A DNA stretch of 64,000 bases from Ianthella basta (taxonomy: Eukaryota; Porifera; Demospongiae; Verongiida; Ianthellidae), in assembly GCA_964019415.1 (NCBI GenBank), contig OZ025887.1, forward strand, positions 5,065,381 through 5,129,380. Direction: 5' to 3'. The translations under genes were made by a program, and so were the position numbers. Shown one piece after another: positions 34,736 to 50,500 of the stretch. Position 1 is the stretch's first letter; each line of letters begins with the position of its first letter. The notes beneath the pieces were generated by a model. It had not been told where the DNA came from. It did not search any database and worked only from the letters and a program-made list of their open reading frames with translations.

Positions 34736-35308
34736 CAGAGGACAAGTATTACTGACAAGATAGACACAACCCCCAGTCACACATGACAGTCACATGACAG
34801 TCACATGACGGGACTCACAGCTCCAGAACAAGGTACAATGCATCAGATGATTCAAACACATCCTCTATGCCAATGATACATGGCTGCAATCAGAGAAAGC
34901 AGTAAAGCTTTTTGTAAGGGTGACAAGTTGGCACAATACACACTCGGATACATTCCCATATACACTACAATATAGACCAGTGTCTGGGGCCAGCAAAGGC
35001 TGTACACCACATACAGCATGGTGTACAGGGCCGATCAAGTGCTGCGCCTCAGTGCTATTCCTGTGGCATACATGTCCCCCACATCTGCCAATTGTAGTGT
35101 ATGGCAGATGTGGTCTATTGGTATGCGGCCACCATACAGCAATACACATGGACAACGGTTGGGTTGGGTGGTCATTCCACTCCAGTCATGTGGCTTGATG
35201 AACACCCCACTGGAGCTCACATGGTCAAGTTCCTTGAGAATCTTCACTTCATCCATTATGGCCGGCCCAATACGTGGCTGCAGGGAGGGAGGTCAGAAAC
35301 AGCATGCC

Positions 35309-35404
<96 letters not shown>

Positions 35405-37540
35405 GAGTGCATGAACATACTCCCACAGAGAAGGTCTTCTTGCTTATCACTTTGACTGCAAACTTGGAACAGGTTCCCCTCTCAAAGGCAAGCTTCACCT
35501 CTCCACAGGCACCTCTACACAACAAAAGACAAAGCACACACACACACACACACACACTCACACACACACTCACTCACACACACACATACAGTATGTAGAA
35601 CATACACACTGCGATGCACACATGCGTACACACATACACAGATAAACCAACCTTCCCAAAACTCTTGACATCATGTACCTTTGTCTGAAGTCCTGCAGTG
35701 GTTGTCATGGCAACAATACCCACAACATAAGCAGCACCGCAATCACATGTGGTAAGCACGTGTGTTGAGCCCAATGAGTTATGTACATCATACTGTGTCA
35801 TACATTACACAGTATTCACACCACATGCAGGGAGCGTCAATGGGTTGCTGGTACAATACACACACAGCCATTTTGTGCTCACACACATTCCCCATATGTA
35901 CAGTACCGTATAGCACAAAAGTTTCGCGGTAGAAAATTTTCACAAATTTCATGGATAGATTACGATTCGTGAAAATATTCCCTGCAAATATTTTGTATTA
36001 ACCCTATGCTTATACATTATAGACAGATGATGACATAGCTACTTGCCTGTAACTATACACCGCAGCAAACTAGCCTAGCTGTGCGGGCTAAGAAGGCACA
36101 GTGACTCATGCCCCTGATCTCATCGCCGAGTGTTTACTGCTACAGCTGCCACCCTAAGGTTTTCAGCTATTACGGGTGAGGCTGCGATCGATGTCTCTGT
36201 AGTGACGGTATGGCTACTTCACACGCCCAGGTTCAGTGCTACCGAAGCCAGACAGTTCGCTTTAAACAGTAGTAGCAGGCGCACATCATCGTAGCTGCCA
36301 ATGAAGCGGTGAAGAAAGTTATCGGTACCGACGTGGGCGAATAAGATAGCTACTGCTTGCAGTTCACGACGTGGAGCGTACGATGACTTTACCCCAAAGG
36401 AAAAGGCTCGTGTAGTGGGAAAAGGGAAGCAGAGCAAGGTGTAACAGCACCCGTGTTTTTGGGAAGTGAGCTGGATATGTGTGTTAGTCAATTCGAGATC
36501 ATACGTATGATCCAAGCGCACTTCATTGTGGTTGCTTTCATTCTATAGGGGGCGTGGCTTACCTGCATCTCACAAAACGTGAAAATTTTCATGCCAAAAT
36601 CACAGTTTGAGCCAAAACTTGAAGATTCGCGAAAATATTCTCCCTCGAAAATTTTGCGCTATACGGTACATCACAGCAAGTAGAGCAGTACGCCGCAGAT
36701 TTGACTGTCCTGCGCAATAAGTATTCACTCACCTCAGGGAGCTTAGAGTTTTCGGTCTCAGATGTGTTAGTCTCCATGTAGACAAACGCTGCAAACAACA
36801 ACACAGCAAAATGGCTAACAGCACAGACACACTTTTAGCTGAACTCTCTCCCCTCCCCTTCCCTCCGAACCCCGCCCCTAGCCCCACCTCCACCCTCAGC
36901 AATGTACTTACATACCCCTGTTCTTGGCCAGAGCGAGGGAGATCTCATCATTGTTGCTCAGTGGTACTTTCTTGTTCTTTCCAACTTTCTCGCCGTTCAC
37001 AAACGTCCCATTGGAGCTACACATGAACAATCAAAGTTGGGAATAAGGGAGTGAACACAGACAATAGATTGCAAGCGTGTGTGCGATGGATGGTGTATGT
37101 GAGATGGTACTGTGGGATGACTGCTTGCCATGCACACACCTGGTGTCTTCCAAGAGCACCGTGACACTGTCACCACTTCCTTCCTATATTAGTTACAAGA
37201 GATATACGACACAGTTGAAGGCCACAACACACATGCAGCTCACACTGCCGGGTCTCATGTACGGCACAGCACAAGTGACATCGCTATGTATGGCTTTCAT
37301 GTTTTGTGGTGCGCATGATTAATGTGCCGTCAAAACAACATGCCTATGACACCATAAGGATGTGATACTCTCTAAGATGGTGTGAAAGGTGACAGCTACA
37401 AGCACTTACGTATGTACCATTCGAGGACAGACTATAACTGTTCCTTGCTCGTAAGTAAGCCAACACATTTCACAGCCAATCCATACAGGTGAGTACATTG
37501 ACTTGGACACACATGCATATGCACATACCACATGGGCACA

Positions 37541-37635
<95 letters not shown>

Positions 37636-38026
37636 ACACCTTATGGATTCTGAAGTGGTATTTGCTGAACGCCTGAGTGTGAGGGTTCATCTCATTGGCT
37701 GAAGAGTTGGAGAAACTGTAGTCACAGAGTGGATCCCTACCAAACACGTATGTATCTTTAGTGAAGTCTGCAGGGGTGGCAGGAGAAGATTGTAGTGAAA
37801 TGAACAATATGGACAAATATGAAATGTCGTCCAAAATCTGCACCAACCGATGCTCGTGAATCCCCTTCCTACTGAGAACAGTCGTCCCCATGTCATCTCC
37901 TCCTCCTGCAAGTCATCTTCTCCTGAAAATGGTCCATCCACGACGTCTAAAGTTGCTGGTAGATCCATGCCTCTGCTGCACTCGTGTTTGAATGATATGC
38001 GGAGTATTACGGAGAAAAATGGCGCC

Positions 38027-38028
<2 letters not shown>
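32585..38028 (-). CDS. CHEK2: Checkpoint kinase 2 (FHA-Ser/Thr kinase)
   Basis: Sixteen exons in coding order: 37848-38028, 37640-37767, 37140-37183, 36916-37016, 36733-36788, 35652-35692, 35421-35514, 35221-35277, 34819-34883, 34578-34677, 34364-34402, 34029-34246, 33659-33774, 33379-33464, 32839-32922 and 32585-32731. Total 1557 nt, 518 aa; human is 543. CHK2 relays ATM double-strand-break signals in the nucleus. Visible: FHA domain ([35 protein letters not shown]), glycine loop [10 protein letters not shown], lysine [22 protein letters not shown], catalytic HRDLKPEN, DFG, activation segment [19 protein letters not shown], and a C-terminal tail with KRHSV and KRP basic patches. The N-terminus before FHA is only about 45 aa and has no SQ/TQ cluster. 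Confidence 0.95.
33015..33370. repeat. Imperfect CACACC(C)-type repeat in a CHEK2 intron
   Basis: About 355 bp of A/C-only sequence with a few T and G, built from CACACACCCCACAC variants rather than pure CA. Completely strand-asymmetric. Confidence 0.9.
35312..35392. repeat. (GT)n microsatellite
   Basis: About 80 bp of pure GT in a CHEK2 intron. On the coding strand the CA tract lies between a donor (35420) and an acceptor (35278). Confidence 0.95.
35904..36668. mobile_element. MITE-like element with TACCGTATAGC ends
   Basis: The left end TACCGTATAGCACAAAA and the right end TTTTGCGCTATACGGTA are inverted copies. Subterminal similarity continues for about 90 bp (GAAAATTTTCAC and GAAAATATTC blocks). 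About 765 bp with no transposase gene. Inserted in the CHEK2 intron between exons 35652-35692 and 36733-36788. Confidence 0.75.
37545..37633. repeat. (CA)n microsatellite next to a CHEK2 donor
   Basis: About 90 bp of CA. On the CHEK2 strand it is a GT tract starting six bases after the donor of the FHA exon. Confidence 0.95.

Positions 38029-38030
<2 letters not shown>
38019..38030. promoter_or_regulatory. Overlapping divergent start codons, CHEK2 / MBIP
   Basis: The palindrome CATG at 38026-38029 contains the CHEK2 ATG (minus, 38026-38028) and the MBIP ATG (plus, 38027-38029). A second plus-strand ATG at 38019 opens a three-codon uORF that ends at the MBIP start. Either both genes share a core promoter inside each other's 5' exon, or one true start lies elsewhere. 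Confidence 0.6.
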
Positions 38031-41195
<3,165 letters not shown>

Positions 41196-42526
41196 ACTTG
41201 CTTGCAAGAATGCTATTTGTGAAGCTTCGTATATTTTTGGAAAGTACAACGAAGCGATTACAGTAATTATATCAATTCATCCGCGCTAGACTTGCACTGT
41301 ACATTGAATTTCTGATAATTTGAACATTATGGTACATTCAAGAGGGTCGATCAGTAACAGTATGAGTTTGTGTGAATGCTTGTGAAGCCATTGTGGTAGT
41401 GGATAGGATGCATGATTCAGAGCTGGGATGGAATTAAGAGCAGGTCTAAGTTATGTGAAACTGCTCCATTTTGCTAGAATTAAATCAATCTCAAGTGCTC
41501 TATATATAGTACCAGCTGCAGTCAGTGAGGCTGACACACTGTACGTATACTGCCCATGCATTAATCAGATATGGGCTAGGATGGAATAATGCATAATACA
41601 CCTATCCATGTACTCCTAGCCATGCACTGTATATAAATATACCTGTAAATAAACCTGCCCCACACCATGCATGACCCAAACTTCTGGCTGCATGTGAACT
41701 GACCATTCATATAGATTCTACCAAAGTGTCTATGGTCCTACCAATGCACACATCAAGAGGCTTCTCATCATGTAATGAGTGCCTGGGATGAAATTCCATC
41801 AAATATATGCTCAGCACACAGCTTTGTCCTATTAAGTCATGTATTCATACACCAGACACCTGCACACTCCATGTTCAAAGTTCTCCCTTATATGGAGGTG
41901 ATATCTAACGCCAGACCTCAGTTCAAAGGTATGTACACATGATACTTAGCCAGATGTTCTGGCACGTCATGGGATGGCAGAGAGTGATGGCATTTCCTCA
42001 AACTTCATTGTAGTGTACATTTAAAGTATGTACGTGGCCATACAAAGATGGTATGACATGGCATAATATCCTTGGAGGAGGCTGAGTGGCTAGGAAGTTG
42101 ATAATTTGTCCCCACCAGCCCAGTCCACAACACAATTACAAGTTTTTGTACATGCATTTAGTTAATTCACTGATGAAAGGTGCAAAAGCGTCTGAACTTG
42201 CTGTGAATTGGTTATACATCTTGGCTCTACGCTATATGTATAGTGTAAATGAATGTATAGGGATATGGCATAACATTCATTATAATTATCTCTCTGGCCT
42301 TAATTCTCTACATAGTACATACCTCGTTGACTGAATGCTTGCACTCTGTGCAAATTTGGTGGAATACATATATAATGTATCTACCTACCTGTAATACAAT
42401 AGAATATGAAAACAACCTATATTATTACACGTACGTATCTTACACTACATTGGCGTTACACATTCTGCACACTGTCAGTGCTGCACTGTATAGCTGCAGT
42501 GTGCATTGTATGTACATTATTGACCA
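41196..42526. other. Intergenic, MBIP 3' to the next minus-strand gene
   Basis: About 1.3 kb. No exon, RNA gene or clear repeat recognised. Probably convergent 3' UTRs plus spacer. Confidence 0.5.
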
Positions 42527-43270
<744 letters not shown>

Positions 43271-44128
43271 CGCACAAGCACACTTAAATCACTGGGTTGA
43301 ATGCGGCTACAATCTTGGGGTCAAACTGGGCTGAAACCCAGGGGCAGTCGCTTACCCAGTCAGAAGGAGGGGAAGGGGGGGGGGGGGGTAGTGTGTTGTT
43401 TGTTTACATACAGATTGGACTCTCTGCAGGTGGGGGGAAGCCCACAAGATGCTAGTCTAGTCACCAGCCCACTTATGGCTGCCAATTTTCACTTCTCCTG
43501 CTATCAAACACAGCAGGCAAAAGTGGGCTTGAGACAACACTAGGGCCAGGCTGTCTCGCCCAAAGATGATATCATGCTAGCAGGTAGTGCAGGGCTTTAC
43601 AATCTCCTCATTGGGATGCAATCTGGCCACAAGCCCAAGCCTGACTGGCAAGGATACCCCACAACTACATCCATACATTGTACTACAACTCCCATGCACA
43701 AAACCAACAGAGGGAAAAATCGACACAATGAGTCAATACTTTGAAATTCTCAAAACCACACACCAACTACAGCAGACCCTCCCAAAAGCAAACTCAAAGG
43801 AGAGAGCATCTTCAGACAAGGACATTGTCGCACTGAATGGTCAGTATCAACAAATTTAAAGCCCGTCAAACTGACAGCTTCACGCATATTTATAATAGCT
43901 CTGTGTGTACTGTACACACACTGTATGTTTGTAGGAGAAGGAGGCAACTCTCTCTGTTTGGAGGTGCAGTGAAGAAGGGTTTGAAAGGGTTGATCACATT
44001 TCACTGGTGCTTCAAGGTCAGAGCTCTCTCCTCCCTGCACCACTGCCACCATACCGCAGTGCACAAGGTGCTATCACACACCTTTCTGTGTACGTACAGC
44101 TGTACGTACTCTACACATGTAATAGCAT

Positions 44129-44221
44129 ACATACTGTACTGTACTGTACTGTACTGTACTGTACTGTACTGTACTGTACTGTACTGTACTGTACTGTACT
44201 GTACTGTACTGTACTGTACTG
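44129..44221. repeat. (CTGTA)n pentanucleotide microsatellite
   Basis: About 18 copies of CTGTA. Each period contains the palindrome GTAC, so the array can fold on itself. It lies in the GNPAT 3' intron or spacer. Confidence 0.95.
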
Positions 44222-44288
44222 TGCGTATGTGTATAGCATAGCATACAGCCCATGTAATGGCATACAGTACGTCACCACACGTGGTGAG

Positions 44289-44347
<59 letters not shown>

Positions 44348-44599
44348 GTTGGGTTCAATTGTGATTAAGGCACAATGTTGTGTATCATGGACTAAACACA
44401 TTCAGTAAATGTAATGTGGGATAGCAAAATAACGAAATAGCACAAAATAGGAAGTAGTGAAATAAAATGGCCACCACGATACGAGACGATTGATGTCCCA
44501 CACCTAAGGTCATTCAGTCAAATAGGGTAGAGGCCAGTCACTGTACGTTCAGTGATATCTACGTACGTGTTGTATCCCTACAGATATGCAGGTTCTCAC

Positions 44600-47500
44600 C
44601 CTTGTACTTGTGACAACAGGGCCATCTGGGTGAGGGCGGCTAGGGTGTTGCGAATCATGTCAAGTGACAGCACTTCTGCGGACCCAACAGCACCGCTCAG
44701 CACACACTTGGCGGCCAAGAGCTGCGTCCTCTTCAACACACCAGTCACGCTATCAACACCACCAGAGAGCGTGAGGAGATGTCCACAGGTTATCTGGAGT
44801 GTGGAGAGGGGAGTGGAAGTGGACAGAAAGTGGGTAACACTTGTGGTGCAGCTCTTGGACGCATACATACCAAATGCCTTAAATGGCACAGGAGGGGAAT
44901 TACACTAGTGACCAAAACAGGTTAGCTTACCAGCATGCTGATTACATTTCCCATTCTAGCAGTTATATCAGACATCAGTTGTCATGCATTTTAACTTCAG
45001 ACACATTACTATGGCTGTGTGTGCTTATATCAGACATCAGTTGTCACGTATTTTGACTTCAGACACATTACTATGGCTGTGTGTGCATATTCAGAGGCAG
45101 CCATTTAAAGCCAGCAACAAGAATACACTCTCTTCAGCAGCCACAGACCAGCAGGCTAAAACTGTAAATTGCAATTTGATAGGCTTCTAGAGTCTCCGAT
45201 GCCATTTCGTTCCACAGCATGCGTTCTTTGGCTTTAAATACAAACGAGAAGGACATGGCGTAATGTTGTTCGAACTAAAGCAGTTGCTTGTATGCAGCTT
45301 GCGCGACCAGGAGACAAAGTACGCGCTCGCTGAGAGAAGCTTTTTCCACCAGTACATGTCCTTGGAAAATAGTTGCTTGCGTAGAAGACGTCCACTGAAG
45401 CAGCGACGTTTATCAGGCCTCTTTAGTTATGACACCATTAGGTGTCATTGGGCATTAACGACATTGCATTTTATGACACCTAAAGATGTCATTGGGCGCT
45501 AAAGGGTTAAGCTACTGTGGATCAGTTTTATCTCAAATTGAACCAAATGCTGACTTCATAGGAAACACGTACTGTACGTGTGCTCCCATATTGCTGTTGT
45601 ACCCGTGCGTGCTGTGCTCACCCATGCCCCGGCAATGAAGGAGTACACCAAGTCAGCAAGGAACTGCTGTCCCTTCACATCCTTCACTATAATGACAGCT
45701 GGTGAGGAGTCGTGTCTTGAGTGACGCTCCTTTATCATCCCTCGGTCTAAAAATGATTGGAACAACTGCTGGAACCCCTGCAGCACCAAGGAAGAGAACA
45801 GGACGGAATGCTTCATACCAAACATGGAGCAAAATGGAATGGAGGGAAGGGGGGATGTATTGTGAGGCTGCACATTCAGACATAGGGCGGAGTACAATAA
45901 TCACCAGTTCTGCTGATTCAGCCCTTGGGAAGATGAACTCCTTGTCGAGCACAGCAGTCAGCACTTTATACCTTTCAAAGACAGAACCTGAGGGGAGGAG
46001 GAGAAGGAAAGAGGACACAACATGACAGGAGACAGACTTATATCTCTTCAAAGGCACACGTGCGCAAGCATACACATATACGCACACATGACAACAAAAA
46101 CACTCCCGCCAAGTTGCACCTACAGCAATACCCCCTACACGCCATCATGTATGGATCATCTTGAGGGGCTCTATTGCTCAATGCAGGAATCCTGCATGTT
46201 TGTATGTAGTGTGTTATCTGCTGATACACACACCTACTGAGTTTATACACAATGTGTGAAGGTATGTGTACCATCAGACAACACATTACATGCAGGGCTT
46301 TGTTTTGGGATTTTACAGTGAGGGCTTACAGTGTGAACATACACTACACGAATACTGTGTTGTGAGTGTGAGTTAACGAGTGACTGAAGCTCACACTGGT
46401 GTGTGAGAATGTGTGTTACAGCTCAAAATTGTACGTATGTATGTGTGTTACAGCCCACACTGGTGTATGTGTACAATGAAGGGCGCCTGCTGCTCACCCT
46501 TATTGGTCCCGCCTTGCAAGGCAGCTGCCAGTACTGCATCTCCCACAAACAGGTGGAGCAGCTGGTTGCGGTAGTGAGCCAGTGTGAGGTGGACAGAGGC
46601 TACCTTCAACACCATATCCATTTCACCACGGTCAATGGACAACTTCGCAATGCCTTCCATTCCCTTCGCTATTTGTGATCCCAGCACGGGAAGGCTCGCA
46701 AGTGGTCGAACCATTCCATCTGACAAGACCTCAATGGATGCATGGAGACGGGCACAGGTCATGGCTACCACTTCTTTATCCAACGCTGTGTCCATTAACT
46801 TCCCTCCACGTACTCGCACTTTGTATGATAAGTCGATAGCATACTTCACAAGATCATCTACAGAGAGGGGGAAAGAATGTACACAAGCAGCTGCAAGGAA
46901 TGCAAGAAGTTCCTCTGCACAGTGGGACCACTTATAAAGGCACTCTGAATTAAGGATACATCTACAGTGCTTACTGTCCCGTCTACATACAGATGTGTGT
47001 ACATTTAAAAACTACCTCTGCAATAAAAACACCTCACTAATTTCAGAACACTTTGTCCTTCCCAACCTGTCCCAGAGGTGTGTGGAATAGAGAGGTGCCA
47101 CTGCACACGCTTCCCAGTGTATGCAAATAAGCTCAGCTGTTTGGTCTATGAGCTTCACAACTGAAACACTGAGGCAGCACTGTTACTGCTTCACATGCAC
47201 TCACTGTACAACAGATCTAACACATAGTGGGCACTGTACAGTGGAGTAGGGTCACACGTAGCTCACCCATCTGCAGACCTGCTGTGTTGTGCAGGAGAGC
47301 GGTGGCCACAAGTGCTGATGTCGACAATTTCATCCCGCGATGTATCCGTGAAATGACCTCGTATCCCGTTTCCAGCACCAGCCTTCTGCTGTCTAGCTGT
47401 CCGGCTGACACGCCCCTTAGCAACAGGGCACGCCCACTGCTACTCACACCCAGCGACATGCAGTAATCATGCAGTGACATTGGCTTGTTGAAAGTGATGA

Positions 47501-50500
47501 AAATCTTGCCATAGTCCTCTGACAGAATGCTTGTGGCCTTGAATAACCCCTACAAACGTATGCGGCACAGTACATATGAGTAACCATGGCAACCATACAC
47601 ATAATAAATCTGTTATCATGTAAGCGCCATTGCGTCAGTGCAAGGGGACATGCATCACTTACTCCTGGATTCACACCCTATGCTACACCCAACACACTGT
47701 GTTGCACCATAATATTTACCAAAGGTAAATTGGGTTAACAGGACTGATAGGGCAGGGGCGCGTACAGCGGGCGCATAGGGGGTTAAAAGCCTCTAGCAGG
47801 GTGGGTATAGTTGACAGGCATAGGCACACTGGAGAGATGGCTAGCAAAGTATGCAATTATCACAGGAGCTAAATGGGTGCAAACCACAGGGCCTTGCAAA
47901 CACAGTCATCTGAAACGATGGCAACGTCAGATGACGACAGGCATCAGGCGTTCAGGCCGCCGCCAGCATTGTAAGAAAGAATAGGGGCATTGTGGGAAGT
48001 TCATTAAATGGGCAAGTACGCATCTACTTCCGGGCACATTGCAGGCAAGTTTGCAGCAACTCACAGTGCAGGAGTGAACCCCAGCCTCTTGTTAATTGCC
48101 CCATCCCACCCTCCACTTACAGGTCTGATGTTTTTAGTCTTATTAGTATTTCTTTTGTATCCTCCACTATACCTCCGGGTTAGTGTGATCGGTACAGGAC
48201 TGCCTAGTATAATAATAATAACAATCACAACCTGATCCAAACTCTGTCAGACATAATAGCATAGGCCAAAAATGGGCCATAGCCCATGTAGGTGGTCCCC
48301 AATTAAGGAGAACATAACTTAATTAAGAAAATAATTAAACCAAGTACCCCTAGCTGGCAGAAAGTAGTGGCGTTAATTAGCAGCAGGGGCAAGAAAACAA
48401 TCATAAAAATAATTAATGCATAGGTGCAAAACTGATAGTGCCATAACCTTATCAGTCCTGTACCAAGTGCCAAGGCTAACCTTAACACCAGAGGTGCAGT
48501 AAACCAAACAAGCTAGGTGTGGACATACCACTGCCGGAGATGATGCCCCGGGCAAAGTCAGGAGTAAGGGGTCTATGGGTTGGGTAATGTATCATTATCA
48601 GGCATGTTAAACAAGGATGCAGTCACGCAGCCATTGCAGTGAATAGACACAATTATGCCTACTAAGGAAGTATGGCACTGTTCATGCAAAGTAGACGTGT
48701 GGAGGGATGGAGCTGGGCGCTTTGAAGGTGGTGTGTGTGTGTGTGGCTGCACAGAAACCACATCTACCGTAGCAATGATAGGTGGCTTCCACTGGGCTAC
48801 CTTACTAGACACTGGGGAGACACTAATACTTACCATGTTTAGAGCTCATGCAAGGATATGGGTGTGATAGGAACACTCCCTACTTCCCAAAGCTTGGCAT
48901 GTCAGGCAGTGACACAAGCAGGTAATATATGAATACACCAATAAAATTCAATTTCAAATCAATTTCAATGCACTGTAAACTACATCAAAAACATCCTTTT
49001 TGATGCATGCAGCTTCATTGATACAGCGGAACCTGTCTAAGATGGTCACTGCATTCACTTCTCTAAAACAGCCATCTTCTCTGGCCCCAACTGGCACTAT
49101 CGCAGCACTAAAGCATTGCAGTCTACCTCTGTAATGCAGCCACCTCTCTATAAAGGTCAAGTATAACTGGCCAACAGGTGGCTGTCTTAGACAGGTTCCA
49201 CTATACAATGTTACACTCCAGGTAATTTATCCATCACAACCACCTACCTACTCGCATCCTAAATACCTTAGTTGACTCCTTTGGTTTAGGCACTCCCAGT
49301 AGCTCTCTTGAGAACAGCTCCTCCTCCAGTGTCCTCTCATAGCTGATGCTAATTGGCACCAACACCATATCTGCAAGGTGGCCTGTCAGGTAGGGCTCCA
49401 TAATCACTGACAGTAGACCTGTGGGTGGGGCAGAGGGGGAGTGGATGGAAGACAGGAGAGCATGAGAGAAGGGAGGAGATGGAGGGAGTGGAGGGGAGGA
49501 TGGAGGGAGTGGAAGGCAGGGGAGATGGAGGGGTCTGTAAAAATAGCACAATATTAATATACTGTGTGACCATATTTGGGGGACAGGCCACCAGCTGTGT
49601 GCTAATGGGTAGTCTCACATGCCAGACCTCCTGTGAAAGGGTCTGGTATTATTGCATAAGCCGACTTGTGCCATAGGAATGTCATTAATGCATAACTGTG
49701 GTTCACTCCTGCACTATATCGTTCGTAGGGTGGCAGTGTGGCGAGTGAAGTATGGAGTGTTCAAATTTACATTGTTTTGCTTGTATGGCTTGTTCTTGTT
49801 CTGCTTTCAAAGTGCACCCAAGCGAAGCTGCAGTGCATCCAATGATATCCTTCGAGCGAGCCAACGCCATGTCCCTAAATTTAGGCTGACGTCATATAGC
49901 AATGAGCAAATCTGATTGGCCAGAACAGGATCTCATCCTGGACACAAGCCAATGCACACAATAATACCAGACCCTTCAGCAAGAGGTCAGGCGCTTGAGA
50001 CTATGCTAATGGGTCTCTCACTGAGACACATTAGTGTTACTTTCTATTTGCATGCTAAATAAGTTATCCACAGCACTACACAATGTCTATCAGAGTGTGT
50101 AGTCAACACTGTACACCCCCACACAGTGTGTAGCACCCACACACAGCACAGGAGCACTACACAATGTCTATTAGAGTGTGTAGCACCCACACACAGCACA
50201 GGAGCACTACACAATGTCTATTAGAGTGTGTAGCACCCACACACAGCACAGGAGCACTACACAATGTCTATTAGAGTGTGTAGCACCCACACACAGCACA
50301 GGAGCACTACACAATGTCTATTAGAGTGTGTAGCACCCACACACAGCACAGGAGCACTACACAATGTCTATTAGAGTGTGTAGCACCCACACACAGCACA
50401 AGGAGTCTGGTACAGTGCAGTACAATGCCCAAATAAGGCATAGACACATTTGCAAAGTCAGCATCTCCAGGCACAATAGCACAAGGTACTACATGTGGGT

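Noticed and set aside
36219..36521. Minus-strand 100-codon frame
   Set aside because: Lies inside the TACCGTATAGC inverted-repeat element, has no motif, and is in a CHEK2 intron.
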